From BRHc4a sp049323755 (lineage in GTDB: Bacteria; Bacillota; Desulfotomaculia; Desulfotomaculales; Desulfocucumaceae), in the NCBI GenBank assembly GCA_049323755.1, contig JBMOPE010000018.1, positions 173,665 to 237,664 of the forward strand: a DNA stretch of 64,000 bases, in the 5' to 3' direction. Of this stretch, positions 1 through 8,650 are shown in pieces. Under the pieces are notes generated by a model that worked only from the letters and a program-made list of their open reading frames with translations, searched no databases and was not told where the DNA came from. Within the stretch, counting starts at the first letter, position 1. Each line of letters starts with the position of its first letter. The position numbers were made by a program, and so were the translations under genes.

Positions 1-13
1 TCCCGCCGAGGGC

Positions 14-1663
14 ATGATATCCGTGAACATACCGGGAATAGGAACTTTTAAACTTCCAAAGGGCTCCAGGGCCGGTGAGACATTGAAGTTTGACACTGAA
101 GCCAGGCGATCCCCGGTGGTTGCTGTTAAAATAAATAATTCACTGGAAGACCTTGATGAAATTTTATCGGAAGACTGCACCATTGAATATGTGGATCTGG
201 AAACCGATCAGGGCATGAGGGTTTATCAAAGCAGTATTATCTTGGTGCTGTCCAGGGCTGCCAGGGAGGTTCTGCCGGATTGCAGAATTGTAACCGAGCA
301 CACTCTCGGCAATGCAGTTTACGGTGAAATAAAGATGAAAAGGCCTCTAAAGGCCAGTGATGTTGAAAAAATTGAAAAGAGAATGAGATCTATCATAAAC
401 GGGGGAGGCAGCACGGAAAAGCTTATTCTTTCACTGGAGGATGCAGTTAACCTTTTTGGCTCCAGGGGAATGAAAGATAAGGTCGATCTACTGGGCCACT
501 GGGACTCTGCGGAAGTAAAGGTGGTAAAGTGCGGGGATTATTATGATTATGTGCTTGGGCCCGTTGTGCCGGACCTATGCACATTAAAGCATTTCAGGCT
601 GCGATACTACCTCCCCGGATTTATACTGGAGCTGCCCCGAAAGGATGATCCCCTCAAGCTTCCGGTATATATTGAGCACGGTAAGCTTGCCAATGTTTTT
701 TTTGAGGCTGATAAATGGGGAAAAATACTCAGAGTCAGGGATGTGGTCTCTCTGAACAGGGTTTTGGAGAGAGGAGATCCGGGGGACCTGATAAGGGTGG
801 CCGAGGCCTTTCAGGAAAAGAAAATAAGCCAGGTTGCCGATATGATAACCTCCAATATCGACAGGACACGAATAGTTCTTATTGCGGGGCCTTCGTCTTC
901 AGGCAAAACAACATTCTCCAAGAGGCTCTCCATACAGCTTAGAGTGAACGGAATTAACCCCTATGCCATTTCACTGGATGATTATTTTGTAAACAGGGAC
1001 GAGACTCCCAAGGATGAAAACGGGCAGTATGATTTTGAGAGCATTGACGCCATTGACCGTGAATTGTTCAATGACCATCTGATTAAACTTATACAGGGTG
1101 AGGAGATTGAACTCCCCAGGTACAATTTTAAAACAGGAATGAGGGAGTACTTCGGTGAAAAGCTAAGGCTGAAAAGCTGTGACCTTATAATTATTGAAGG
1201 TATTCACGGCCTTAACGACCTGCTTACCTCCTCTATTCCAAAGGGAAGAAAGTTTAAAGTATATGTCAGCGCCATAACCCACCTGTCACTGGACAATCAA
1301 AACAGAATACACACCACCGACCTGAGGCTGATACGCAGAATGGTAAGGGATTATAACTTCAGGGGGTATAGTGCGGCCCAGACTCTGGAAAGGTGGCCAA
1401 TGGTTCGCAGGGGTGAGGAAAGGAACATTTTTCCCTTCCAGGAAGAAGCCGACGCAATGTTCAACTCTGCCCTGGTATACGAGCTGGCTGCACTGAAGGG
1501 ATACGCCCGGCCGCTGCTGGAAGGAGTGACCAGGGAAAGCCAGGTGTACTCCGAGGCAAGAAGGCTTCTAAGGATATTGAGTTTCTTCAATGAGCTGGGA
1601 TGTGATGATGTGCCGTCAACCTCTCTCCTCAGGGAATTCATAGGGCAGAGCTGCTTTTATTAA
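14..1663 (+). CDS. TGS-domain nucleoside (uridine) kinase-like protein
   Basis: This protein belongs to the long (~550 aa) uridine kinase/phosphoribulokinase-like family in which a P-loop kinase follows TGS and threonyl-tRNA-synthetase-editing-like domains. Residues 1-65 look like the TGS part, the middle (~70-220) like the editing-like region, and the kinase carries a Walker A motif GPSSSGKT at 292-299, followed by a DDYFVNRDETP stretch typical of uridine kinases. The likely reaction is NTP-dependent phosphorylation of a nucleoside; the true substrate is not known from sequence. The frame stays open to the window edge, so the ATG at 14 is only a tentative start, and a GTG at 23 is an alternative. 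It is followed by a convergent gene with no obvious operon partner. Confidence 0.8.
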   Translation: MISVNIPGIGTFKLPKGSRAGETLKFDTEARRSPVVAVKINNSLEDLDEILSEDCTIEYVDLETDQGMRVYQSSIILVLSRAAREVLPDCRIVTEHTLGNAVYGEIKMKRPLKASDVEKIEKRMRSIINGGGSTEKLILSLEDAVNLFGSRGMKDKVDLLGHWDSAEVKVVKCGDYYDYVLGPVVPDLCTLKHFRLRYYLPGFILELPRKDDPLKLPVYIEHGKLANVFFEADKWGKILRVRDVVSLNRVLERGDPGDLIRVAEAFQEKKISQVADMITSNIDRTRIVLIAGPSSSGKTTFSKRLSIQLRVNGINPYAISLDDYFVNRDETPKDENGQYDFESIDAIDRELFNDHLIKLIQGEEIELPRYNFKTGMREYFGEKLRLKSCDLIIIEGIHGLNDLLTSSIPKGRKFKVYVSAITHLSLDNQNRIHTTDLRLIRRMVRDYNFRGYSAAQTLERWPMVRRGEERNIFPFQEEADAMFNSALVYELAALKGYARPLLEGVTRESQVYSEARRLLRILSFFNELGCDDVPSTSLLREFIGQSCFY

Positions 1664-1697
1664 TACGATAAAAGGAGGCAGATTACTGCCTCCTTGC

Positions 1698-1898
1698 TTA
1701 ATTAAGCAGGACCGGGACCACCTCGATGACAGTGCCGCAATTGTCACATGATATTTTCTTCCGGGGGGCCGATCTGTCAGTCAGAATTTCCTTTTCACAT
1801 GTGGGACACTGCACGGCGGAGTACCCCTGGGGGTTTATGTATTCGGCGGCCGTGAAGTCACTATCACAGCCCCGGCAGTCTGTGCAATCCCCTGGCAT
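1698..1898 (-). CDS. small CxxC zinc-ribbon-like protein
   Basis: A 66-residue protein with four CxxC pairs (CTDC, CRGC-type near the N-terminus, CPTC in the middle, CDNC near the end), suggesting one or two zinc ribbons; function unknown. The start was chosen at the ATG with a GGTGG-containing ribosome site 6-7 bases upstream; an ATG four codons earlier (1910) is possible. The frame extends further upstream, but that part overlaps the terminator of the ferredoxin gene and is unlikely to be coding. It lies downstream of the ferredoxin gene on the same strand. Confidence 0.6.
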   Translation of the reverse strand: MPGDCTDCRGCDSDFTAAEYINPQGYSAVQCPTCEKEILTDRSAPRKKISCDNCGTVIEVVPVLLN

Positions 1899-1944
1899 TA
1901 CTTCCACCATCCTTTCGGGTTCTAATTTATTTATAGTTCTTTGA

Positions 1945-1980
1945 TTAAAAAATATTCCCCTACAAAAGTAGGGGCTTTTT
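1945..1980 (-). terminator. intrinsic terminator of the ferredoxin gene
   Basis: The inverted repeat CCCCTAC/GTAGGGG (1957-1974) has a 4-base loop and is followed on the minus strand by a run of T (1947-1952), immediately after the ferredoxin stop codon. The plus-strand side also ends in five T. Confidence 0.75.
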
Positions 1981-1981
1981 A

Positions 1982-2191
1982 TCAGGCATTGATTTTCACT
2001 ACCGCCCCGCTTGGACATGCCCTGTTGCAACGTCCACAGCGTTTGCAGTTGTCCTGGTTAATTGCGTAATTCACGGTATCATCGATAAATATGGCGCCGT
2101 CCCTGCACTCAAGCTCACATGCCGCGCAAGCCATGCAATCCTGGGCATTGATTTGAAAACTAAATTTAAATTTCTTTGGTTCAGCGGTCAC
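1982..2191 (-). CDS. 2[4Fe-4S] ferredoxin
   Basis: A 69-residue small electron carrier. Two complete cluster motifs are visible: CMACAACELEC and CKRCGRCNRACP, i.e. two CxxCxxCxxxC sets as in clostridial bacterial-type ferredoxins, although the second cluster is the only one with the usual trailing proline. I place the start at GTG 2191, because AAGGGGGAGG lies six bases upstream; an ATG ten codons earlier (2221) would put the ribosome site inside the coding region. Its redox partner is not revealed by its neighbours. Confidence 0.85.
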   Translation of the reverse strand: MTAEPKKFKFSFQINAQDCMACAACELECRDGAIFIDDTVNYAINQDNCKRCGRCNRACPSGAVVKINA

Positions 2192-2379
2192 GCTAACCTC
2201 CCCCTTCCAGCTTTTATACATTTCTTTTTATTGTGAACACAGTTCCTTAATACCACAGTTTTATCATTCTACGGTAGCAGTTAAAATCCTCCTTCTAATT
2301 CCAGGTCATTTCCTAAATAAATATTTTTTTGATAGGTAAAATATAAGTATCATATCATATTTTTTTTGGAGGATTGGAT

Positions 2380-2529
2380 ATGGCAAAAAAAATAATCAGG
2401 GGAGTAACAAAAAGTTATTCCGTTCCGGAACCAAGCCCACGGGGCTATCGGGCAGTCTGGGACACCGGCCGGGCCTCATATTATAACCGCATTAAAAAAG
2501 TGACAGGTATTAACAGGCCCAGTGAGTAA
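2380..2529 (+). CDS. small hypothetical basic protein (49 aa)
   Basis: A 49-codon frame starts MAKKIIRGVTKSY and ends GINRPSE. It is preceded by a strong ribosome site (TTGGAGGATT, 2367-2376) at good spacing, which is the main evidence that it is a gene. It is rich in Arg/Lys/Tyr. I recognise no family. It stands alone between the divergent ferredoxin gene and an inverted repeat at 2576-2615. Confidence 0.55.
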   Translation: MAKKIIRGVTKSYSVPEPSPRGYRAVWDTGRASYYNRIKKVTGINRPSE

Positions 2530-2575
2530 ACCTGGGATTGATGTGCTTGCTCTTTACTCCCTAAGAAGGAAAATG

Positions 2576-2615
2576 CCAAATAATGGCATATATAATATAG
2601 AATGCCATTATTTGG
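2576..2615. promoter_or_regulatory. 14-bp perfect inverted repeat upstream of the gene at 2626
   Basis: CCAAATAATGGCAT (2576-2589) and ATGCCATTATTTGG (2602-2615) are exact reverse complements separated by 12 AT-only/mostly AT bases. The left arm is itself a smaller palindrome (ATGCCA-N5-TGGCAT). The right arm ends at the GG of the ribosome site GGAGGGGG of the next gene. It could act as an operator or as an mRNA hairpin that limits access to the ribosome site. Confidence 0.55.
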
Positions 2616-2625
2616 AGGGGGTTTT

Positions 2626-3120
2626 ATGTTCCGTTTTATGTTTAGGAATGAACAGAAGGAAATGCTGGGCAGAACCATTGCCGAGCTGCAGGAAATCAAG
2701 GCCGAGCTTTCAGTGCTGACAGAAAGTATAAAGCTTATTGTGCCAGGTGAGCGGGAGAACCAGGAGATATCAGAGGTAAGGGCTGAAGAATGCCGGGATA
2801 CCGAAGACTGCACCGAAGCTTTCAGGTCAGACGGTGATAGCATTGAAAAAAGTGAAGAAACGGCTGAGTATTGCCCTGAAAGCACAGTTGCGCAAGATAT
2901 CGTTCAGTCCGTAGGGGTAGACGAGGACCAAGCCGCTCCTGCCGAGTCTTCTGAAACTGCAGAAAGGCCAAAAGATGACCCGGCTGAAGCAGTGCAATGT
3001 ATGGCCGGACAGGAAATTAAGCTGAGCAGGGAGTGGGCTGTTGTTAATATTTTTGATATTAAAAGGCCATGGTGGAAAATATGGAAGTCCAAAAATCATC
3101 TAATAAGAAGGTCGATATAA
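2626..3120 (+). CDS. acidic hypothetical protein
   Basis: A 164-residue protein with a basic/aromatic start (MFRFMFRNEQKEM), a short possible coiled coil (about residues 8-40), a long acidic low-complexity middle rich in Glu, Asp, Ser and Ala, and a Trp/Lys-rich basic C-terminus (WWKIWKSK). I do not recognise a family. The composition suggests a largely disordered protein with membrane- or partner-binding ends. Start at ATG 2626 because GGAGGGGG lies eight bases upstream. It is four bases from the downstream phosphoesterase, so the two may be co-transcribed, and its leader contains the inverted repeat at 2576-2615. Confidence 0.55.
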   Translation: MFRFMFRNEQKEMLGRTIAELQEIKAELSVLTESIKLIVPGERENQEISEVRAEECRDTEDCTEAFRSDGDSIEKSEETAEYCPESTVAQDIVQSVGVDEDQAAPAESSETAERPKDDPAEAVQCMAGQEIKLSREWAVVNIFDIKRPWWKIWKSKNHLIRRSI

Positions 3121-3123
3121 ATT

Positions 3124-4161
3124 TTGACATCTAGAGAAGATTATTTTCCAGTTGAGGGCGATGATGAAAGAAAGAAACACTGCCGTGTTTGTGGCAGCAG
3201 GGTAGCAAGACTGTATAAGGGCAGTGGGGGCAGAAGGTGCGTTGTGTGCCTGCACAGGACACACGGGGAGCATATGGCGAAAAACAACCGTGTTTGTTTA
3301 GAATGCTCCAGGGAAGAATTAAGCGTTAATAATAACCGTAACGCAAGGCCTGTCTCAATATCCATTCTCCATGTATCTGACCTGCATTTAACCCCTGAAG
3401 GAGGGGAAGAGCCTGCGGTCCTTAAAAAATGGCTTGCGGCCAGGGATATTGACTATATATTGATCAGCGGCGATTTGACGGCAAAATCGGCCAGGGAAGA
3501 ATACGAAGCGGCTGCAGGCTGGATACGTGATGTTGAGCAGGCGGGTACAAGTGTGGTTGTTGTTCCGGGGAATCATGATATAGGTTACTGGGGAAACCCC
3601 ATTTCATTGGGAAGACATATTATCGGGAAAAAATACCACTGGTGGATTGAAATAATAGACAGGCCAATTGAGCCTTGTATAAGAGGCCCTTTTTTTGTCT
3701 CTGTGGGTCTTAATTCAGCCCATGGAATATCACCCACAAGGCTGGTAAACGGTTATTTAAACAGAAATCAAAGGGCAAGGGCCCGGGAGGTTTTAAAGGT
3801 TACCCCGGCAGATCACCTTAAAGTGGTATTTTGTCATCATCCGCTTGTAATGTTTGAAAGAAGCTTTCATAAAGCCATGTTAAGGGCCGATGAGGTCAGA
3901 AATGACATTACAGAGGCAGGCGCAGATTTGTTGCTCTGGGGGCACCAGCACAACTTTGAGACCACTGTGATTGAAAAGTACGGGAAAAAAAGTATAGCAG
4001 TACAGAGCCCAACCCTTTCAGAAAGGACCAGGTACGGCGACAAGAATCCCGGGTTTGTAGTAGTAAGCTGGTTTTTTAATAACAGGGCTGTAATAAATTC
4101 ATACAGCATTGTGGATAAAAGTATTATTAAAGAAGAAAAGAGCGTTGAATACAAAATGTAA
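3124..4161 (+). CDS. metallophosphoesterase with N-terminal zinc-finger-like segment
   Basis: A calcineurin-like phosphoesterase (Icc/CpdA-like group). The metal-binding blocks are in order: SDLHL (~85-89), SGDLT, PGNHDIG (~148-154), CHHPL and GHQHN (~272). The first ~65 residues hold cysteine pairs (CRVC, CVVC, CLEC) that look like a zinc-binding module, which is not part of the usual family core. The start is TTG 3124; there is no ATG before residue 50, and that would remove the cysteine module. Substrate unknown: cyclic nucleotide, phosphoester or nucleic acid are all possible. It follows the acidic hypothetical gene by three bases. Confidence 0.75.
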   Translation: MTSREDYFPVEGDDERKKHCRVCGSRVARLYKGSGGRRCVVCLHRTHGEHMAKNNRVCLECSREELSVNNNRNARPVSISILHVSDLHLTPEGGEEPAVLKKWLAARDIDYILISGDLTAKSAREEYEAAAGWIRDVEQAGTSVVVVPGNHDIGYWGNPISLGRHIIGKKYHWWIEIIDRPIEPCIRGPFFVSVGLNSAHGISPTRLVNGYLNRNQRARAREVLKVTPADHLKVVFCHHPLVMFERSFHKAMLRADEVRNDITEAGADLLLWGHQHNFETTVIEKYGKKSIAVQSPTLSERTRYGDKNPGFVVVSWFFNNRAVINSYSIVDKSIIKEEKSVEYKM

Positions 4162-4297
4162 GGCAAAAAGTGTAAAATAATGGAGGAAGTAAGTTAAGAG
4201 CTGTTGAATACTAGGTAATTCAAAATTCCTGTCTACTGTCTACTGTCTCCCGACAGAATAAGAATTACAGTATAAGTGATATAAAGAGGTGTTTCCA

Positions 4298-5425
4298 GTG
4301 TTTTTTGAGCTAGGACCCATCAGGCCGCCCAGTGAGGCTGAGAGCCTCTTGTTGAGGTTTACCAGGAACTGTCCCTGGAACAAGTGCCACTTTTGCATTA
4401 CATATAGGGGAGAGGTTTTTTCCAGGCGCAAAGTGGAAGATATTAAAAATGATGTGGACAGTGTTTCACGAATTATTGAACTGATAAGAGAAAAATCAAT
4501 AAAACTCGGATTTGGTGGAGAAATTAACCGGCAGGTACTTTCCGAGGTTTACCAGACAGGGAATCATCGCCTGATACATGTGGCTTCCTGGATGTACAGG
4601 GGTGGCCGGACCATATTTATTCAGGACGCCAACTCACTGGTGATGAAAACATCAGAACTTGTGAGCGTTTTGTTATACATAAAGGAAAAGCTATCTACGG
4701 TGGAAAGGATAACCTCATACGCCAGGTCAAAAACCATTGCCAGGAAAACTGTGGAGGAGCTTTCTGAAATAAGGCAGGCCGGACTTAACAGGATTCACAT
4801 AGGCATGGAGTCGGGGTCCGATGCAGTTCTTAAATACATAAACAAAGGTGTCACCTCCCGGGAGCATATAGAAGCCGGAAAGCGCGTTGTTGAGGCGGGT
4901 ATATCACTATCGGAATACGTGATACTGGGGCTGGGTGGCAAACTCTGGCCGGAAGAGCACCCGCTGGAAACCGCCAGGGTTTTGAATGAGATTAACCCTC
5001 ATTTTATAAGGATGCGAACTCTTGCCGTTCTACCGGATACGCCGCTGTACGACAAGCTTGTCTCCGGAGAGTTTATCGAGCAGACCGAGGATGAGATAGT
5101 GGCCGGGGAAAGGCTTTTGATAGAAAAACTGGAGGGAATAAAGAGTGAAGTGGTAAGCGACCACATGCTGAACCTTCTGGAAGAAGTAAATGGAAAGCTC
5201 CCTCAACAAAAACAATTTTTGATATCAATACTAGACAGGTACCTTTCAATGCCTGAGAGGGATAGGATTAATTTCAGGCTTGGAAGAAGGGCCGGAATAT
5301 ACAGGTGGCTGGATGATATGAGAGATACGGCAAAACATGCCAGGGTTGAGGCCCTGGTAAAAAAGCTTGAAGCAGAGGGAAGCCTTGACGGGACCATATC
5401 GTCCCTAAGATCACGAATGTTATAA
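4298..5425 (+). CDS. radical SAM protein
   Basis: A radical SAM enzyme of unknown reaction. The cluster motif near the N-terminus is CPWNKCHFC, i.e. Cx4Cx2C, one residue longer between the first two Cys than the common Cx3Cx2C. Further support comes from GMESGSDAVLKYINKG, which resembles the SAM-binding ridge of HemN/Elp3-like radical SAM proteins, and a later LRMRTLAVLP-type segment. Start: GTG 4298 lies seven bases after AAAGAGG; a GTG at 4289 directly abuts that site and is less likely. A methyltransferase gene follows after 11 bases, suggesting co-transcription. Confidence 0.75.
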   Translation: MFFELGPIRPPSEAESLLLRFTRNCPWNKCHFCITYRGEVFSRRKVEDIKNDVDSVSRIIELIREKSIKLGFGGEINRQVLSEVYQTGNHRLIHVASWMYRGGRTIFIQDANSLVMKTSELVSVLLYIKEKLSTVERITSYARSKTIARKTVEELSEIRQAGLNRIHIGMESGSDAVLKYINKGVTSREHIEAGKRVVEAGISLSEYVILGLGGKLWPEEHPLETARVLNEINPHFIRMRTLAVLPDTPLYDKLVSGEFIEQTEDEIVAGERLLIEKLEGIKSEVVSDHMLNLLEEVNGKLPQQKQFLISILDRYLSMPERDRINFRLGRRAGIYRWLDDMRDTAKHARVEALVKKLEAEGSLDGTISSLRSRML

Positions 5426-5436
5426 GGAGCCAAAAT

Positions 5437-6072
5437 ATGGATAAAACCACTAAAACTATTGATACATATAACAAGACTGCAGAAAACTTTGAGATTAAAT
5501 TTATGGATTTAAAGTTGTACAGGGAAGCCTTGAACCGATTCATAGATATGTTAAAGCCGGGCTCGGTTATACTGGATTTGGGCTGCGGCCCTGGTAATGT
5601 GGCAAAGCTGTTAGTTGACACGCAAAAAAATTTTCTGGTAACCGGCATTGATCTTTCGCCTGAAATGGTGAATCTGGCCAGGAAAAATGTTCCTGAAGCC
5701 AAATTTGAAGTAGGCGATGTTAGGCAGATTAACGTAAAGGAAGGCGCCTATGACTGCATAATGGCAGCTTTTTGCCTGCCACACCTGACCAATGAGGAGG
5801 CGTCCGCGCTTATAGAGAAAATTGGGTTATTGCTAAGGCAGGGCGGCCTTCTTTACCTTAGCTGTATGGAGGGTCAAAGGTCAGGATATGAATATACAAG
5901 CTTCAGCCCCGAGAATGAAATCTTTTTTAATTATTATAAAGAAAATTTTTTAAAAAACCACCTGTCTGCCAATAAGCTGGAATTGCTGCATTTAACCCGG
6001 CAGGATTACCCGGAAGAGGATGGAAGTACAACAATTGACATGATCTTTATTGCTAAAAAAGACGAAAAGTGA
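5437..6072 (+). CDS. class I SAM-dependent methyltransferase
   Basis: A 211-residue methyltransferase with the Rossmann motif I LDLGCGPGN (~46-54), the acidic motif after strand 2 (GIDLSPEM), motif FEVGDVRQI, and DCIMAAFCLPHL as motif post-II. It resembles UbiE/Methyltransf_25-type enzymes; the substrate cannot be predicted. GGAGCC precedes the ATG. It lies 11 bases after the radical SAM gene, so the pair may act on the same compound. Confidence 0.75.
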   Translation: MDKTTKTIDTYNKTAENFEIKFMDLKLYREALNRFIDMLKPGSVILDLGCGPGNVAKLLVDTQKNFLVTGIDLSPEMVNLARKNVPEAKFEVGDVRQINVKEGAYDCIMAAFCLPHLTNEEASALIEKIGLLLRQGGLLYLSCMEGQRSGYEYTSFSPENEIFFNYYKENFLKNHLSANKLELLHLTRQDYPEEDGSTTIDMIFIAKKDEK

Positions 6073-6124
6073 GAAAGTATATATAGCTGTCAAATGACCG
6101 GTTGTTTATTTACGGAGGATAATC

Positions 6125-6325
6125 ATGGAAAAGGAATGCGGCCTGTCTAATTTTTTTAAAGAAAAGTATGCCAGGGAAATAATGGAGATCGTGAAACGGG
6201 AGCAGGTAAGCCCCGAGGTGGCGGTTTGCAGTTACCTTTGCCCGGAGGTTATAGGCTGTGTTGAAGATGTCGAGGAAAAGGCCTGTGCCCTGAGGCTCAG
6301 AATGTTGAACAGCAGCACTTCTTGA
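6125..6325 (+). CDS. small hypothetical protein (66 aa)
   Basis: A 66-residue frame with an excellent ribosome site (TTTACGGAGGATAATC before the ATG). It contains four Cys (at the N-terminus, in CSYLCPEV and in a later position), mostly helical-looking sequence with many Glu/Lys. No family recognised. It lies 26 bases before the yhaM-type nuclease gene and is probably in the same transcript. Confidence 0.55.
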   Translation: MEKECGLSNFFKEKYAREIMEIVKREQVSPEVAVCSYLCPEVIGCVEDVEEKACALRLRMLNSSTS

Positions 6326-6351
6326 AATTGGGATAATAGGAGGACTTTAGC

Positions 6352-7305
6352 TTGTCAAGGATAAGCATAAGTGATATAAAAAGCGGAATGAAGCTGGTCT
6401 CAAGGTTTATTATAAAAGGAAAGAAATTAACCCCCTTTAAAGGTAAGCAGGGGCACTTTCTTACACTGACGCTGGGTGACGGCACCGGCCAGGTCGAGGC
6501 GAAAGTATGGGAAAAGGCAGAGGAGGCCAACGGGCTTGTTAATGCCGGAGACCTGGTGGAAATAAAAGGAAGCGTTTTGGAGTATAACGGAGCGCTTCAA
6601 ATAAATATTGTGAATATGAGGGTGTGTCCAGAGAGTGAGTTTGATCCCAGGGAGTTTCTACCCTCGTCACCAAGGGATGTCGGCGAGATGCTGGCCGAAT
6701 TGACGGGTATGATTGATTCGATAGAGAATGTACATCTTAAAAGTCTTCTTTTAAACTTTTTTAACGATAAAGACTGGGAAAGAGATTTTTGCGTTGCCCC
6801 TGCGGCAAAGGCAAATCACCAGGCATACCTGGGAGGGCTTCTGGAGCACACCCTTAATATTTCAAGGGCTGCTTTATCCATGGCCAGGCTTTATCCCAGG
6901 CTTGATAAGGACATTCTGCTAACAGGCTGCATACTGCACGATATAGGAAAAATTAACGAGTATACCTACAAAAGGCATATAGATTTTACCGACGAGGGAA
7001 GGCTGCTGGGTCATATTATAACCGGTGTGTCAGAAGTGGACCGGAGGATAAGGTCCCTTGAAGGGGATGGGTTTCCGGAGGATCTAAGGCTGAAAGTACT
7101 TCATATTATAACAAGCCACCACGGCCTTTATGAATGGCAGTCACCCAAAAAGCCCAAGTTTCTTGAGGCGGCAGTTGTTCATGTGCTGGATATGCTGGAT
7201 ACCGTTGTGGATACATTCTCAAAGGCGGTGGATGAGAATAACGACCCCAATGTTTCGTGGTCGCCCTGGAACAGAGCGCTGGAAAGGCATGTTTATTTAA
7301 AGTAG
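6352..7305 (+). CDS. yhaM: 3'-5' exoribonuclease, YhaM family
   Basis: A 317-residue protein matching the Firmicute YhaM/CBF1 architecture and length: an OB-fold nucleic-acid-binding domain (residues ~1-95, including GQVEAKVWEKAEE) followed by an HD phosphohydrolase domain with the metal-binding histidines in HTLNI, HDIGKINEY (~196) and TSHHGLYEW. It degrades RNA, or single-stranded DNA, from the 3' end. The start is TTG 6352, eight bases after AGGAGG. It is followed by a GC-rich hairpin at 7319-7346. Confidence 0.85.
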   Translation: MSRISISDIKSGMKLVSRFIIKGKKLTPFKGKQGHFLTLTLGDGTGQVEAKVWEKAEEANGLVNAGDLVEIKGSVLEYNGALQINIVNMRVCPESEFDPREFLPSSPRDVGEMLAELTGMIDSIENVHLKSLLLNFFNDKDWERDFCVAPAAKANHQAYLGGLLEHTLNISRAALSMARLYPRLDKDILLTGCILHDIGKINEYTYKRHIDFTDEGRLLGHIITGVSEVDRRIRSLEGDGFPEDLRLKVLHIITSHHGLYEWQSPKKPKFLEAAVVHVLDMLDTVVDTFSKAVDENNDPNVSWSPWNRALERHVYLK

Positions 7306-7318
7306 TCCTTTACGTAAT

Positions 7319-7346
7319 GGGCCGGTTCCTTATTGGGAACCGGCCT
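7319..7346. terminator. hairpin between convergent genes
   Basis: GGCCGGTTCC and GGAACCGGCC pair perfectly around a 6-base loop. It lies between the ends of the convergent yhaM and stalk-domain genes. The T run is weak on both sides, so it is a probable bidirectional transcription barrier rather than a textbook terminator. Confidence 0.6.
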
Positions 7347-7354
7347 CTTAAATG

Positions 7355-8641
7355 CTATTCAGTTTCTGCTATGTCTTTCTTTAAGTCCTCCATCATTTTA
7401 TCCATGGAAACGGCTTTACTTACATCAGGGGCGGCAAAAGGTTTCCCCAGGTCCGTTATTCTAAACTCACCTTTAGCATTTTGCGACATGCTTATTTTTT
7501 CTGTCTTCTGGTCCGCTGTAATACTCATATCAAATTTTAACTTCATATCCATTTTTATCAGGTCGGAAATAAGAGTCTTTTTGTTAATATAAGAGGTGCA
7601 GAAATAATCTATTTCCATATTCTTGAACATTTCTTCCATTAGTTTTTGCGCCTGTGCCTGGTCACCGCCGCTTGCACCTGCAGGAAGGCTTTTCATGGCC
7701 TCTCCGGCTATTTTTTGTATTCCTTCCCTGAATTTTTGCATGTCCAGAGTCGCGTTAACCACATAGTAATCCTGGCCGTCAATGGTAATGTCGTTGCCGT
7801 AATTGCACAGCATGCCCATTTCCTTCATTTGTTCCACTGCTTTTAGCGGGTTGGACTGTATATCCTGCTGCTGCTTTATAAAATCTGCCGGGAACGGCAT
7901 ATCCATAACAGTCCACTCCTGGCCGGGCATCTTCATATACATTTTATTTTCAGTCATGTATGTCTCAATAGCCATGTTGTCCATACCGGGGATTTTTTCT
8001 TCCGGCTTAATAGTTTGCTTCATGTGTACTTTCAGAGGATTGTTTTGAAACTGCCCTGTCAGGTCGGTTTTAACCTTCTGCGGCGGCATTTTCCCCTCTT
8101 CCCCGGCAGACAAATCAATGTCTATATCCATTGAGCCGCTCATTGTATAGGTGTTTACCTTCTGGGATTCCTGACCTGCTTTTGCCAGAAGCTCCTCCGG
8201 TGTCATTCCGTCCTTTGTTTCCTTACGGCTCAGTGAAACAAGATACTGGCTGCCGTTCCACGCCACATTGTACCCGAAGGCATCAGAGACAAATCTGAGC
8301 GGAATCATAACCCGGCCACTGTTTTTTACCGCAGCTTTGGGAAGTTTTACTTCCTTTCCATCAAGTATGGCAGTTAACTGGCCAATTGTAAGGGAAAGCT
8401 CTTTTCCATCTTCATTTATTACCACCGTGTCGGGGGTGGCCCACTTGTAGTCGGCGCCTGCAAAACGAATATAATCGTCCAGGCCTGCCATTGTCACTCC
8501 GTCCGTTATGTACATTCCGGTTGAGTTAAGAGAATCGGAGTTTACATTAACTTTAACGTCTTCCGCCATCGCCGGCACAGATGCTGCTGTACATAACAAC
8601 ATAAGTGCGAGGATGATAAACAGGCTTTTCTTCACAACCAT
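7355..8641 (-). CDS. secreted copper-amine-oxidase-N-type stalk protein with LolA-like domain
   Basis: An exported protein of about 428 residues. The N-terminus has a signal peptide (KKSLFIILALMLLC...AMA then EDVKV). The first domain is a copper amine oxidase N-terminal-type repeat (stalk) with the tell-tale GRVMIPLRFVSDAFG and WNGSQYLVSL. The C-terminal half (~170-430) resembles the DUF6612/LolA-like lipoprotein fold seen in Clostridia, with repeated 'YMTENKMYMKMPGQEW'-type strands. Function unknown; probably cell-wall associated. The ribosome site GGAGG overlaps the first ATG of the frame (8650), so the ATG at 8641 or the GTG at 8635 is the real start. Confidence 0.7.
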   Translation of the reverse strand: MVVKKSLFIILALMLLCTAASVPAMAEDVKVNVNSDSLNSTGMYITDGVTMAGLDDYIRFAGADYKWATPDTVVINEDGKELSLTIGQLTAILDGKEVKLPKAAVKNSGRVMIPLRFVSDAFGYNVAWNGSQYLVSLSRKETKDGMTPEELLAKAGQESQKVNTYTMSGSMDIDIDLSAGEEGKMPPQKVKTDLTGQFQNNPLKVHMKQTIKPEEKIPGMDNMAIETYMTENKMYMKMPGQEWTVMDMPFPADFIKQQQDIQSNPLKAVEQMKEMGMLCNYGNDITIDGQDYYVVNATLDMQKFREGIQKIAGEAMKSLPAGASGGDQAQAQKLMEEMFKNMEIDYFCTSYINKKTLISDLIKMDMKLKFDMSITADQKTEKISMSQNAKGEFRITDLGKPFAAPDVSKAVSMDKMMEDLKKDIAETE

Positions 8642-8650
8642 AACCTCCAT

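Noticed and set aside
4230..4256. Short tandem TGTCTAC units as a regulatory element
   Set aside because: Only two to three 7-8 base units; too little to separate from chance.
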